Notes: generated by a model not told the origin, from the sequence alone. Shown: positions 15,723 through 25,083, numbered from the stretch's first letter. The stretch: DNA of 64,000 bases from Hymenobacter crusticola (GCF_002154225.1 NZ_MTSE01000016.1:51719-115718), one strand, 5' to 3'. Translations and numbers: made by a program.

Positions 15723-16697
15723 CTAACTGCCCTGGTACTCGGCTCGCCCTGCTTGTTCTTGCGCGGCCCGCACAACCTCTGCGCGTGGCTTCGGCACGTT
15801 GCCTGCGCCTGCGGGCCACCCTTCGCGTTGCCGCTTCCGGTCGCCGTCGGTTTCTTCAGTTTGGTCGTGGAAGAGGATCTGCTGGGTTGGAAAGGGCAGG
15901 TCGATACCATTCTCCGTCAGCTTGTTGCGAATGGCTTCTAGCACGGCATCCTGGGCGTGCATCACGTCGGTGCGGCGGGGCGGGTTGATCCACCAACGCA
16001 CCTGGATGTTAACCGTACTTTCAGCTAGGTCAACGACCAAGGCTTCAGGCGCCGGATCGGTGAGGACGCCTTCTACTTCGCGCATCGCCTCTACCATCAC
16101 TTTTCTAGCGCGCGCTACGTCGTCGCCGTAGCCAATGCCGATGTCGTATTGCAGGCGGCGCTTGTCGTAGGCGGTATTCACGGTTACGGCGTTAGTGAAC
16201 AGTTCGGCGTTCGGAATAACCACGCGCCGGCCGTCGTAGGTTTTGATGGAAGTAGCCCGCGTTTGGATGGCTTCCACGGTGCCTTCGAAGTCCTTGTACT
16301 TGATCTGGTCGTTGATTTTGAAGGGCTCGGTGAGCAGCAGCAGAATACCGGCCAGGAAATTCTGAAAGATGTCTTTGAAGGCAAAGCCGATGGCAATGCC
16401 GCCCACGCCCAAGGCACTAATCAGACTGGCCGGGGTGAAGCTAGGTACCACAATGGTAGTCGTTACGAGCACGCCTAGGATAAGCACCGCCACGTAGGCC
16501 AAACGGCTGAGCAACAGCTTCAGGCTCTCGCTGCCGTGCTCACGACGATGAATAACTCGTTCTACGATCGCCCGGACACCTTTCGCCACAAACAAGAAGA
16601 TAATGAACACGAGCAACCCAATGAACAAGTTGGGCAATGCTGCCATTGTATCGTGGGCTATTTGGTTGATCTTCTGCCAGGCAATTGAGAAATCCAT
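15723..16697 (-). CDS. Small-conductance mechanosensitive channel, MscS family
   Basis: A 324-residue inner-membrane channel that opens under membrane tension to release solutes. There are three hydrophobic helices (about 20-42, 63-86, 90-122). The pore helix ALGVGGIAIGFAFKDIF (94-110) has the Gly/Ala packing pattern of MscS TM3. The beta domain starts with PFKINDQIKYKDFEGTVEAI (about 124-143), followed by a TYDGRRVVIPNAEL strand (about 153-166) characteristic of the family. The last 45 residues (DGDRKRQREGWPAGAG onward) are hydrophilic and poorly conserved. It lies downstream of the rhodopsin start, possibly as part of a stress-response group. Confidence 0.92.
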   Translation of the reverse strand: MDFSIAWQKINQIAHDTMAALPNLFIGLLVFIIFLFVAKGVRAIVERVIHRREHGSESLKLLLSRLAYVAVLILGVLVTTTIVVPSFTPASLISALGVGGIAIGFAFKDIFQNFLAGILLLLTEPFKINDQIKYKDFEGTVEAIQTRATSIKTYDGRRVVIPNAELFTNAVTVNTAYDKRRLQYDIGIGYGDDVARARKVMVEAMREVEGVLTDPAPEALVVDLAESTVNIQVRWWINPPRRTDVMHAQDAVLEAIRNKLTENGIDLPFPTQQILFHDQTEETDGDRKRQREGWPAGAGNVPKPRAEVVRAAQEQAGRAEYQGS

Positions 16698-16808
16698 AGG
16701 GCTACGGCTAGGGGTGCGTCATCATTAGACACGTAGCTCGCTTTGGAATAGTTGTGCTAGCTCTTGTCGGACAGGCCGCGCCCGCCCTGTCCTGGTTCTG
16801 TTTACCTA

Positions 16809-16834
16809 AAAAGGCACCCTAGTGGGTGCCTTTT
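16809..16834 (-). terminator. Terminator of the PNPOx-like gene
   Basis: An 11-bp perfect stem (16809-16819 with 16824-16834, AAAAGGCACCC arms), followed on the minus strand by T residues, 27 bases beyond the stop of the gene at 16861. Confidence 0.88.
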
Positions 16835-16860
16835 CTTCGTACTCTTGCGGCCTTGTCAAC

Positions 16861-17367
16861 CTAGCTTGGTTGTTCGCCGAATTTCTCGTTGTGCTGACTG
16901 TTGTCGGGCGCGCCGGTGAGAGCACCTTTGGCCATCTGAAAGAGGCTGTTGATTTTGCCGCCGGGCTTGTCCCAGTACTCGCCCTGGTGCGGCTGAATTT
17001 TGAGCAGCGTGATATTTGGGTCGCCCTTGCCTTTCGGAAACCATGCTTTCAGGCCGCCCACCCAAAGTTCATCGATCTTGGCTTCGTCGCGGATTACTTC
17101 AGCGGTGCCGGCTAGGGTCACGTAGGTTTGAGCGTCGTTTTCGGCGTAGCTAATACCCACGCGGCTGTTGCGGTGGATTTCCTCCACCTTACGGGAGTCA
17201 TTGTAGGTAAAAAACCAAAGAGTGCCGTCGTCGTCCACGCCGTGCGTGTACATGGGGCGGGTATGGAAATCGCCGTCCTGCTCTTGGGTGGTGAGCATGG
17301 CATAGCTGATGTCCTTGATTTTATCTTTGAGCAGGTCGAGTTCCTGGGGCTGGATGGCGCTGGGCAT
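16861..17367 (-). CDS. Pyridoxamine 5'-phosphate oxidase-like / general stress protein 26 family
   Basis: A 168-residue soluble split-barrel protein that probably binds a flavin or a related cofactor. Seen: LKDKIKDISYAMLTT (14-28), followed by HTRPMYTHGVDDDGTLWFFT (35-54) and SRVGISYAENDAQTYVTLAGTAEVI in the middle of the chain. This is the pattern of the Bacillus general stress protein 26 family rather than true PdxH, as the substrate-binding C-terminal extension is missing. The C-terminal 40 residues are Gly/Lys/Asn-rich. It is transcribed alone. Confidence 0.85.
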   Translation of the reverse strand: MPSAIQPQELDLLKDKIKDISYAMLTTQEQDGDFHTRPMYTHGVDDDGTLWFFTYNDSRKVEEIHRNSRVGISYAENDAQTYVTLAGTAEVIRDEAKIDELWVGGLKAWFPKGKGDPNITLLKIQPHQGEYWDKPGGKINSLFQMAKGALTGAPDNSQHNEKFGEQPS

Positions 17368-17694
17368 AGTGTTGAGGTTAGAGCTAAAAACTTCTCCTAA
17401 AACGGCAAGATTTTCAATAAGTTAGCTTAATCAGCTCATTAGCCCGAATGCTACACTTACCTGCTCCGACCTAGCTTACCAAACCAGTTAAGCAAGCTCC
17501 CACTTAACTTTTCAGTTGGCAAACACCCTGACCACGATACGCTCTCCAGTAATGCCATTGCTCTGCTCTACCCGAAACCTAGGTACACAAGGAGCGTGAC
17601 CCTTGCTTCAGGGTGCCAGAGCTGAAAAGGATGCGCAGAAGCGCCTTCGGCTTCGCTAGGAACGATGCCAGCATGATGCAGCGAGTACCGACCG
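17368..17694. other. Gene-free stretch
   Basis: Between the PNPOx-like gene start and the end of the AraC-family gene. I see no coding frame, hairpin or repeat that stands out. It should contain the promoter of the PNPOx-like gene. Confidence 0.4.
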
Positions 17695-18738
17695 CTACGC
17701 AGTAGGCAATGGTTCCTTTGCGCGCTTCAGCCACGCATCCACCGACACCTTCGTGTAGCGGTGCTTCTGCGGCAGGCGCCGAATCTGGGAAGGCGTCGCG
17801 CCAAACTTGCGCCGAAAAGCAGTCGTAAAGTGCGCCGGATTGGTGAAGCCCACCGACTCGGCAATTTCCTGGATGGATTGGTCCGTGAGCGTTAGCAGCT
17901 GCTCGGCTACGCGCAGGCGCTGCTCGGCGATGTAGCCAAACACAGTAGTCCCAAACAGCTGCCGGAAGCCCTTTTTGAGCTTGAAGTCATTAGTACCGAA
18001 TAGGCGCGCCAACTCCAGCAGGCTAGGTGGCTCCGCATAATGACAATCGAGGAAGTCGCGAATGCGAAACAGCAAGTCCCGCTCGCGGGCACTCAGGCGC
18101 GGCACAAGGCGACCTAGCTCCGCCTGCTGCTCCACGAACAGATCCATGATGCGCGCCTCCAAAAAGGCTTTCTTCAGCGTACCCGTGTAGGGGCACTGCA
18201 CAATCTGCTGAATAATCATGCGCTGCTTGAGACTGATATCGGTCCCAGGCGGCAGCATCACAAACGGTTCGCCTCGACCTAGGTGCTTTTCGTGCATAGA
18301 CACCCACTCGAGGTTGTTGGCTACCATGTCCGTAAAAAGATTAGGCGTTAGATGCAGGCAAAAACTGCTAAAGTGTGCTTGTTGCCCCCGAAACGTGTAG
18401 GTATTTACGGGTGCTTCATCACCCATCACATTCTGGTGGCCCACGCCCACGTGGAGAGGCCGCAGAGCGCACCGGCGCGATGCCATATCGCCTTGTAGCT
18501 GGTAGTAGAAGGCTACCCAAGGCTGCTCAACGGCTAGCTCCACCCGCAGCGACCGGTCGAGGTGGCCGGCCATGTGGGTCATCTGCAAGCCGTCCATGAG
18601 ATAGTCGGTAAAGACTAGCTCCCCACCATCGGCCCCGTGCCAGATGGTGTCAGCCTGCAATAAGCCTGTTTGTGCTCGGACGTCCGTTTGGCAATTATCG
18701 ACCAACTCCGCACTCCGAAATTGGAAAAAAGGCTTCAT
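17695..18738 (-). CDS. AraC-family transcriptional regulator (PchR-like)
   Basis: A 347-residue regulator from ATG 18738; an open but low-quality extension to 18897 is rejected. The N-terminal two thirds form a ligand-sensing domain without clear cupin motif. The C-terminal AraC domain (about 245-345) has two helix-turn-helix units: LLELARLFGTNDFKLKKGFR, then IQEIAESVGFTNPAHFTTAF followed by RRKFGATPSQIRR. The overall layout and the FKLKKGFRQLFGTTVFGYI segment resemble PchR/YbtA-type siderophore regulators. The inducer is unknown. A small membrane-protein gene lies divergently at 18921. Confidence 0.88.
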   Translation of the reverse strand: MKPFFQFRSAELVDNCQTDVRAQTGLLQADTIWHGADGGELVFTDYLMDGLQMTHMAGHLDRSLRVELAVEQPWVAFYYQLQGDMASRRCALRPLHVGVGHQNVMGDEAPVNTYTFRGQQAHFSSFCLHLTPNLFTDMVANNLEWVSMHEKHLGRGEPFVMLPPGTDISLKQRMIIQQIVQCPYTGTLKKAFLEARIMDLFVEQQAELGRLVPRLSARERDLLFRIRDFLDCHYAEPPSLLELARLFGTNDFKLKKGFRQLFGTTVFGYIAEQRLRVAEQLLTLTDQSIQEIAESVGFTNPAHFTTAFRRKFGATPSQIRRLPQKHRYTKVSVDAWLKRAKEPLPTA

Positions 18739-18920
18739 GCAGACAAAAAAGATAACTCCCTGACTTACAATAGAGTCATAAACATCTGCATTCTTTGGCG
18801 AGAAACAAAGCCTCTGCCCAAGAAAAATAAAATCCGTTTCGCGAAAGTGGTTCGTCGTGCGAATCACGATTTTTATCGAGCAAATCCGACCTGCCAACCC
18901 GCCATACCTCTCATTTAGCT

Positions 18921-19160
18921 ATGAACCTCACGAGTCCCCCTTCTTTTTCTCGTAATCCACTACTAGTAACACTGCTTCGCTTGCTGAGCGCCTGCCGCGT
19001 AGCGTGGCAAAATACGTGGGAGCCGCAAATCTCAAATCGTCTGCATTACTCACCTTATTCCACCAAACTCCGGCAGCAGCTCATCCGGGTGACGCGCCTT
19101 TTCTGGCTGACGACAGGCCTTCTGGCTATTGCGATGATGGTAAGCTGGGTGCTACTGTAG
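18921..19160 (+). CDS. Small single-helix membrane protein (hypothetical)
   Basis: 79 residues, ATG start. The N-terminus is polar (MNLTSPPSFSRNP), an amphipathic middle contains many Arg, and residues 60-79 form a transmembrane helix (FWLTTGLLAIAMMVSWVLL) at the very C-terminus, as in tail-anchored proteins. It is divergent from the AraC regulator, with a 182-base shared promoter gap. A GC-rich hairpin (around 19206-19245, CAACTCCGCCGCC arm) follows. I cannot prove it is expressed. Confidence 0.4.
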   Translation: MNLTSPPSFSRNPLLVTLLRLLSACRVAWQNTWEPQISNRLHYSPYSTKLRQQLIRVTRLFWLTTGLLAIAMMVSWVLL

Positions 19161-19285
19161 CTACTGCATTTGCGTTAAGGCTCTGTCGATCATTTACTGT
19201 TTACTACAACTCCGCCGCCCAATATGCGTCGGCGGCGGCGTAGTTGTGTATGGGCCGACACTTACCTAGGTGGTCGTGCTTCTGT

Positions 19286-20788
19286 TCATGCTTCCACTTG
19301 CTTGCCTTGGTCTAGTTGTAGCACGTGGGTCACGCTGGCCGGAATTTCCTGCTGGTAGTGACTCACGTAGATCAGGGTAGCGTTGCTGACCTGGCAGATG
19401 GTATCCAGCACGTGTTTGAAGTGCTGCTGCTGCTCGGCATCCAACCCCTGACACGGTTCGTCGAAAATAAATAAGGGTGGGTTTTTCGCCATGGCGCGGG
19501 CCAGCAGGCATAGGCGCTGCACGCTGGCGGCTACTTTCCGGAAGGGCGTAGCCGCAAAATGCTCCAGAGCTAGCACGCGCATCCAGCGCAAAGCCAGGGC
19601 AGCGTTGGGCGCCTGGCTTTTCCGGAAGAGGCCTAGCGTGTCGTAGAAGCCCGATTCGATGACTTGTTGGCAGGTATTCTGCGACGGGAAGTACTGGAAG
19701 AGTTCGGGCGACACAAACCCGATCTTCTTTTTGATATCCCAGATGCTTTCGCCACTGCCGCGCTTGCGGTCGAACAGGGTGATGTTCTTGCCGTACGCCT
19801 GCGGGTTGTCGCCGTTAAGCAAGCTCAGCAAGGTTGATTTGCCGGCGCCGTTTGGACCCACCAGGGCCCACCGCTCGCCCTGTCGCACCTCCCAGCTGAT
19901 CTGGTCGAGTACGCGCTTGCCCCCGTAAGAAATCGATACATCTTTGAGCTGCGCTATTACCTCGAAGGCTGGCGTGGGAGCTAGCGCGAGCAAGGCTCGT
20001 AACTCTTGCTCGTCCAAGGGCGGTAGTTCCGTTGTAGCCGCCTCCTGCATTTGGTACTCTTCGCGGGTACTCGTCCTCACGATATGCCCCGCGTCCAGCT
20101 CAGCCACGTGGGTGATGCTCATGGGGATTTCGCCGGGCGCCGTTGCCATGATTATGGTGATGCCGGAAGCCGTAATAGCGCCTAGAATATCATTGAAGGT
20201 GGCGCGAGTTTGCTTGTCGAGGCCGGTTAGGGGGTTGTCGAGCAGCAGCAGTAACGGGTTCTTGAGCAGAGCCGCGGCAATCAGCAGGCGCTTGGTTTCA
20301 CCGTTCGAGAGCTTGATCAGCTGTTGCTCTTGCAAGTGCGCTAGGTGCAGCGTGTCGATGGTGCGCTCGTAGGTCCAGAAGGGCTGCTCGGCGTACGACT
20401 GAATGGTGGCTAGGTAGCGGCGCACGGTGAGGGCATCTTCCGAGTCGTGGGCATTGAAGCGCTGCTGGTAGTAGAACTCCGTGGTATTGGAAAGGGTCCG
20501 GAAAGCGTATTTCGCCCCTACCTTCCCCATGAGCTTGCGCGGCGTCAGAAACGGGTCGGCGCCGATGTGCCGTTGCACCACTTCTTCCAGCAGCGGGAGG
20601 CTAGCGTTACCGCCCATGATGTTGAAGTTGCCGGCAATTGTCTCCAGCAAAGCGCTTTTGCCCGAACCGCTCTTTCCAACTAGTGCCCACTGCTGGCCAG
20701 GCATCACCTGAAACGTAAGGTCGGCGAACAGCACTTGTTGCAGGTAGCGAACGGTGATGTGTTCGAAGGAGAGAATCGGGTTATTCAT
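19286..20788 (-). CDS. ModF/PhrA-like tandem ABC ATPase
   Basis: A 500-residue cytosolic protein with two ABC nucleotide-binding domains and no membrane part. ATG 20788 is preferred over a TTG 15 bases upstream. First domain: Walker A GKSGSGKSA (about 38-46), signature LSNGETKR (about 161-168), Walker B LLLLLDNP. Second domain: Walker A GPNGAGKST (about 310-318), Walker B PPLFIFDEP, with the signature degenerate (ASVQRL). Architecture and length match E. coli ModF and its Bacteroidota homologues; their role (molybdate-linked, or formerly photorepair) is unclear. No mod transport genes are nearby. Confidence 0.85.
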   Translation of the reverse strand: MNNPILSFEHITVRYLQQVLFADLTFQVMPGQQWALVGKSGSGKSALLETIAGNFNIMGGNASLPLLEEVVQRHIGADPFLTPRKLMGKVGAKYAFRTLSNTTEFYYQQRFNAHDSEDALTVRRYLATIQSYAEQPFWTYERTIDTLHLAHLQEQQLIKLSNGETKRLLIAAALLKNPLLLLLDNPLTGLDKQTRATFNDILGAITASGITIIMATAPGEIPMSITHVAELDAGHIVRTSTREEYQMQEAATTELPPLDEQELRALLALAPTPAFEVIAQLKDVSISYGGKRVLDQISWEVRQGERWALVGPNGAGKSTLLSLLNGDNPQAYGKNITLFDRKRGSGESIWDIKKKIGFVSPELFQYFPSQNTCQQVIESGFYDTLGLFRKSQAPNAALALRWMRVLALEHFAATPFRKVAASVQRLCLLARAMAKNPPLFIFDEPCQGLDAEQQQHFKHVLDTICQVSNATLIYVSHYQQEIPASVTHVLQLDQGKQVEA

Positions 20789-20960
20789 AAGCAGACGGGG
20801 CAAGCTGGCACTAGCAAGATGACATTAGCAGGAGAAGGCAAAGCTAGGTATCGATTCGGAGGAACGCGCCACACTCGCCCGAATCCTGCTGGTCTGTGCG
20901 GGCTGCTGCTCCTTTTTTATGGTGCCTTTTTATAAACAAAAACCATCGCCCGCATATGCA

Positions 20961-20991
20961 AAAAGCTCCTCCAGTGTCCTGGAAGAGCTTT
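20961..20991 (-). terminator. Terminator of the NRGG-repeat protein gene
   Basis: A 13-bp stem with one mismatch (20961-20974 with 20979-20991), read on the minus strand into a T tract, 24 bases beyond the stop at 21015. Confidence 0.82.
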
Positions 20992-21014
20992 AGTGAGATG
21001 CAGCGAAATGTACC

Positions 21015-21824
21015 CTAGCGAATGCGCCCGCGGCTCCGGTCGCCACCGTTGTCGTTGCGGCCGGGCGTATTATCACCACGGTTTTCGCCGCCCCGCGTAT
21101 CGCCCCCGCGATTGTCGTTGCCGCCGCGGTTGTCATTACCCCGGTTATCATTGCTACGATTATCGTAGTTGCCGCCGCGATTATCATTACCACGGTCGTT
21201 ACCCCGGTTATCATAGCCGCCACCGCGGTTGTCATTACCTCGGTTGTTGTAGCCACCACCCCGGTTGTCGTTGCCCCGGTTATTGTAGTACCCCCCATTG
21301 TTGTAATATCCACCGCGGTTGTCGACGTAACCGCCTCGGTTATCGTAGCCCCGGCCATAGCCAGGTCCTGGGTTATACCCCGAGTATGGGCGGTTCACGA
21401 TGACGGGCTGCCGGTAGTTGCCATACACCCGGGGCGGCACGGGGTAGCGCCAGCCTGGCGCGCTGGCGTAGCCGTAGCGTGAGTAGTACACCGAGCGGTG
21501 ACTGCCGATGTAGCTCCACGGATTGCGGCCCACGTAGTCAATCACGATGGGGTGGAAAAAGCGCGGATCGTAGCCGGCATACACTTGGGGCAAATAAGGC
21601 GAACTTACCCAGTAGCCGTTGTCGAGGTACACGTACTGCTGCGAGTACAGGTCGTAGTAGCCGTCGATTTCGGGGATATAGTAGTACTCAACGTTTGGCC
21701 CAACGGCCGGGCCCCAAACAGGGGCGCCAATATTAACATTCACCCGAACCTGGGCCTCCGCGGCGCTGCTAGCTAGCAACACGCCTAAGGTGAGTCCCAA
21801 GAAGGATTTTATGAACGATTTCAT
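21015..21824 (-). CDS. Secreted Tyr-rich protein with Asn-Arg-Gly-Gly repeat tail
   Basis: A 269-residue exported protein. The signal peptide is 1-24 (cleavage after AAEA). The middle (30-150) is rich in Tyr, Pro and Trp and resembles the YXWXP-type surface proteins of Hymenobacter. The C-terminal 115 residues are an imperfect array of N-D-N-R-G-G and Y-N-N-R-G units, highly basic and glycine-rich, probably disordered. The DNA of the tail is a run of CCGCGGTTGTCATTACC-like units on the plus strand, a possible source of length variation. The function is unknown; RNA- or polysaccharide-binding of RGG-like tails is only analogy. Confidence 0.8.
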   Translation of the reverse strand: MKSFIKSFLGLTLGVLLASSAAEAQVRVNVNIGAPVWGPAVGPNVEYYYIPEIDGYYDLYSQQYVYLDNGYWVSSPYLPQVYAGYDPRFFHPIVIDYVGRNPWSYIGSHRSVYYSRYGYASAPGWRYPVPPRVYGNYRQPVIVNRPYSGYNPGPGYGRGYDNRGGYVDNRGGYYNNGGYYNNRGNDNRGGGYNNRGNDNRGGGYDNRGNDRGNDNRGGNYDNRSNDNRGNDNRGGNDNRGGDTRGGENRGDNTPGRNDNGGDRSRGRIR

Positions 21825-22161
21825 GATTACAAAAGGTGAGGTGAGAGACAGTGGTACAGAAGCAACTTACGAGCCATATTCCTCTTTTTAGCAGGAATTA
21901 TCCTATCAGCCTGAGCTACTTGCGTATTTATACAAACGCGGTTTGGCAAGTGAAGTTGTATGCTACCCGTTAGCTTCGCCGCTTTCTGTTGACTGATCCT
22001 TAGACAGCGCTGCTTTGCCAAAGTTTAATGCGCAAACCTAGCTTTCTTGGGCCGTGCGCTGGCCAACGCAGTAGGCAGACGCCAGAGCTAGCAGCGGACG
22101 GACTACAGCCGCTGCCAACTGGTTTTTGTTACTTTTACCCCTGACCTTCCGCCTTATCCTT
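21825..22161. other. Divergent promoter gap
   Basis: This 337-base gap separates the NRGG-repeat gene and the P1 peptidase gene. TACTTTTA at 22130-22137, 25 bases before the peptidase ATG, is a -7-like element (one base off TAnnTTTG). No other structure is evident. Confidence 0.45.
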
Positions 22162-23298
22162 ATGCGCCTTGCTTTGCTCCTGCTTCTGCTAGGTAGTGTC
22201 GCTTCTCCGGCCTGGAGCCAGCAACGGCAGCGGGCGCGGGCCTATGGCTTAGCCATTGGTGTGCTGCCAACCGGACCGCTCAACGCTATTACGGACGTGG
22301 AAGGGGTGCGCGTGGGCCATACCACGGTGGTGCAAGGCAAGACGGTACGCACAGGCGTTACGGCCATCATACCGCACACCGGCAACGTATTTCAGCAGAA
22401 GGTACCCGCGGCGGTGTACGTCGGCAACGGCTTTGGCAAGCTTGCCGGCACCACGCAGGTGCAAGAGCTAGGCAACCTCGAAACGCCCATCATCCTGACC
22501 AACACCCTAGCCGTGGGCACAGGCCTGAACGCAGTAGTCGACTACGTGCTGCGCCAGCCCGGCAACGAGCAAGTGCGCTCCGTGAATGCCATAGTGGGCG
22601 AAACCAACGACGGCTACCTGAACGACATCCGCAGCCGCTCCATCACCGAGCAACACGTGCGCGCTGCCATCGAGCAGGCGAGCAGCGGCCCGGTGGCGGA
22701 GGGCAACGTGGGCGCGGGCACGGGCACCGTTTGCTTTGGCTTCAAGGGCGGCATCGGCACGGCTTCGAGGCGGCTGCCGGCCAAGCTAGGTGGCTACACG
22801 GTGGGCGTGCTGGTGCAAACCAACTTTGGGGGCGTGCTGCAGGTGAATGGTGTGCGCGTGGGCGAAACTCTCGGGCAATTTTACTTAAGCGAGCAGCTCA
22901 AGGACAAAGCCGACGGCTCCTGCATGATGGTGGTAGCCACCGATGCGCCCGTGGACGCACGCAACCTGGAGCGCCTCGCCAAACGCGCCTTTATGGGCCT
23001 GGCCAAAACCGGCGGCATCGCCACCAACGGCAGCGGCGACTACGTGCTGGCCTTTTCTACGCATACTGGCCTGCGCGTACCTTACGCTTCCGCCGAAGCC
23101 ACCCAAACTGCTACCGTGCTGACCAACGACGCCATGTCGCCGCTGTTTCTGGCAGCCGTGGAAGCCACCGAAGAAGCTATTATCAATTCGTTGTTTAAAG
23201 CAGAAACCACAACCGGCACCGACAACCACACCGTAGAAGCCTTGCCGCTGGATAAAGTCATTCCCCTCCTCAAGAAACACCATGCCCTCAAGCCCTGA
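22162..23298 (+). CDS. P1 family peptidase (DmpA/BapA-type aminopeptidase), exported
   Basis: A 378-residue protein from ATG 22162; the TTG at 22126 would sit upstream of the -7-like element and is rejected. The signal peptide is MRLALLLLLLGSVASPAWSQ. Family segments seen: NAITDVEGVRVGHTTV (near 42-57), GNGFGK, the ILTNTLAVGTG stretch, NVGAGTGTVCFGFKGGIGTAS, and NGSGDYVLAFST near residue 290. Members are N-terminal-nucleophile hydrolases that cleave themselves and then remove residues from peptides, some acting on beta- or D-amino acids. I did not fix the cleavage residue. The gene overlaps the next aminotransferase gene by 17 bases. Confidence 0.88.
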   Translation: MRLALLLLLLGSVASPAWSQQRQRARAYGLAIGVLPTGPLNAITDVEGVRVGHTTVVQGKTVRTGVTAIIPHTGNVFQQKVPAAVYVGNGFGKLAGTTQVQELGNLETPIILTNTLAVGTGLNAVVDYVLRQPGNEQVRSVNAIVGETNDGYLNDIRSRSITEQHVRAAIEQASSGPVAEGNVGAGTGTVCFGFKGGIGTASRRLPAKLGGYTVGVLVQTNFGGVLQVNGVRVGETLGQFYLSEQLKDKADGSCMMVVATDAPVDARNLERLAKRAFMGLAKTGGIATNGSGDYVLAFSTHTGLRVPYASAEATQTATVLTNDAMSPLFLAAVEATEEAIINSLFKAETTTGTDNHTVEALPLDKVIPLLKKHHALKP

Positions 23299-24148
23299 TC
23301 TTTACGCCTTCGTTCGCGGTGAACTAGTGCCGCTTACCCATGCTTACTTGCACGTGAGCGACCTTGCTATTCAGCGGGGCTACGGGGTTTTCGACTACTT
23401 CCGCATCCACGAAACGCAGCCGCTGTTCGTGGAAGATCACCTGGACCGCTTCTACGAATCGGCGCGGCTCATGCAGCTCGACGTGCCCATGTCGCGCGAG
23501 GCGCTGCGGGAGACGGTACTGGAGCTGGCCCAGCGTAACAACCTAGAGTTGTCGGGCATCAAATTGCTACTCACAGGCGGCTACTCCACCGATGGCTACA
23601 CGCCGGTGCCGGAGCAGGCCAGCCTGGTCATGATTCAGCAGCCGCTCACGATGGTAGAACAGTCGGTCGTCGACCGGGGCATCCGCATTATGAGCCATGA
23701 GTACGTGCGCGAGGTGGCGCGGGCCAAAACCATCAATTACACCATGGGCATTCGGCTGCTGCAACGCCTGCGCGAGCTAGGTCTGGACGACGTGCTGTAC
23801 CACCAGCAGGGCGTGGTGAGTGAGTTTCCGCGCAGCAACTTCTTCATCGTACGCCAGGACAATACCGTCGTGACGCCCGCGCAAGACATGCTGTTTGGCA
23901 TCACCCGCAAGAAGGTGCTGCAACTGGCCAGCCAACAGTACCCCGTAGAGGAAGGCGTTGTGACGCTGCACGATGTGTGGCAGGCCAAGGAAGCCTTCCT
24001 GACGAATACCACGAAACGCCTCCTGCCTGTGGTGGAGCTGGATGGCCAGCCCATCGGTACTGGCAAGCCGGGCGAGGTCACGCTGTCGTTGCTGGCCGCC
24101 TTTCAGGAATTGGAGCAAGCAGCGCTAGCCAAAGCGAGCGTGGTATAA
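23282..24148 (+). CDS. Class IV aminotransferase (branched-chain / D-amino acid type)
   Basis: A 288-residue PLP enzyme. The Schiff-base lysine is K149 in ARAKTINY. HVSDLAIQRGYGVFDYFRI (24-42) is the usual N-terminal signature, and VSEFPRSNFFIV and FLTNTTKRLLPV are the phosphate and pocket segments. The family includes BCAT, D-alanine aminotransferase and aminodeoxychorismate lyase; the sequence alone does not decide among them. Its start lies 17 bases inside the end of the P1 peptidase gene, so the two are translationally coupled. If the peptidase releases D- or beta-amino acids, this enzyme could use them (inference). Confidence 0.88.
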   Translation: MPSSPDLYAFVRGELVPLTHAYLHVSDLAIQRGYGVFDYFRIHETQPLFVEDHLDRFYESARLMQLDVPMSREALRETVLELAQRNNLELSGIKLLLTGGYSTDGYTPVPEQASLVMIQQPLTMVEQSVVDRGIRIMSHEYVREVARAKTINYTMGIRLLQRLRELGLDDVLYHQQGVVSEFPRSNFFIVRQDNTVVTPAQDMLFGITRKKVLQLASQQYPVEEGVVTLHDVWQAKEAFLTNTTKRLLPVVELDGQPIGTGKPGEVTLSLLAAFQELEQAALAKASVV

Positions 24149-24278
24149 AGTCGCCCGCTGGTCTGACGACTGCAACACCTAGGGTACCCCCAGTTCGACG
24201 CTTGGGTTGCCCGATTGGTGGGTGACTGAGCTCTTTAAAACGCCGTTTTCTACCATACCACACAATAATCTTCTATTG

Positions 24279-24980
24279 ATGGCGCTCGATCTGCAAACCA
24301 ACGCTGTAATTGACACCGTGTCGTTGCCGGCTGCTACCGTGCGGCGTGCTTTCGACCAAACTATTCCCGACTCGAAGACCGTGACCGGCTTAGAGGTGCG
24401 CCTCTCGCGGGTGCTGGTGAAAGACAACCGGACGCCTAAAGTGTGGCCTTTCCCTGGCTACGCCGACGTGTACTTGCTGCTCATTGTGTTTGATAACCTG
24501 AACCCCGAGCCGCAAACCATCAACCTTTCTGGCTTCGCCCGCATCGACGACAACGAAGACTTGCCCGTGGACAAAACGGCGTATTACTGGAAACAAACTA
24601 CCCCGGATGCGCCCGCTCCCTCGCAGATTCACTTGCTGCTCTCCGTTATGAAAAGCAAAGAGCGCCTGCGCGACACCGGCACCATCCTGACGCAAGCCAA
24701 AGACTCAGCTGACTACCAAAGCTTGGTGAATGCGGTGGTGGCCACCATCGCCAACGCCCCGGCCCAGATTGCCTCCCTCCTGCTCCAGCTCGGTGGCGTG
24801 GTAGGCGAGCAACTCCAGGGCGTGGAAGACAAACCCCTGTTCACCCAGGTCATCAGCTTCACCGATATCAACGGCGACTTCGACACGCTCGGCAAAACGC
24901 CCATCGTGAAGATGAACCAGTACGTGCAGACGACGCTCACGCTGGTGGTGCGCGACCCTCAGCGCGAGCCAAACACCTAG
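24279..24980 (+). CDS. Conserved-looking protein of unknown function
   Basis: A 233-residue soluble protein from ATG 24279 (start MALDLQTNAV). The frame is open to 24207, but that extension is atypical. Seen: a beta-rich N-terminal half with VLVKDNRTPKVWPFPGYADVYLLLIVFDN, a C-terminal helical part, and SFTDINGDFDTLG near the end. There is no signal peptide or membrane helix. The sequence resembles no family I can name. A hairpin terminator follows. Confidence 0.6.
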   Translation: MALDLQTNAVIDTVSLPAATVRRAFDQTIPDSKTVTGLEVRLSRVLVKDNRTPKVWPFPGYADVYLLLIVFDNLNPEPQTINLSGFARIDDNEDLPVDKTAYYWKQTTPDAPAPSQIHLLLSVMKSKERLRDTGTILTQAKDSADYQSLVNAVVATIANAPAQIASLLLQLGGVVGEQLQGVEDKPLFTQVISFTDINGDFDTLGKTPIVKMNQYVQTTLTLVVRDPQREPNT

Positions 24981-25014
24981 CACCGCTGCACGCCAAGCTA
25001 ATCCTCTACTACCG

Positions 25015-25065
25015 TACTGCCACTGCGTTAATTCAGTATCAAAACTGGATAATGCAGTGGCAGTA
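25015..25065 (+). terminator. Terminator of the gene at 24279
   Basis: A 12-bp perfect outer stem (25015-25026 with 25054-25065, TACTGCCACTGC arms) with a partly paired inner region, followed by GGCTTTTTC. Confidence 0.8.
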
Positions 25066-25083
25066 GGCTTTTTCAGAGTCTTT

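Noticed and set aside
21015..21400. Short regularly repeated DNA that could suggest a CRISPR array
   Set aside because: The units are contiguous without spacers and encode the NRGG tail of an intact gene.
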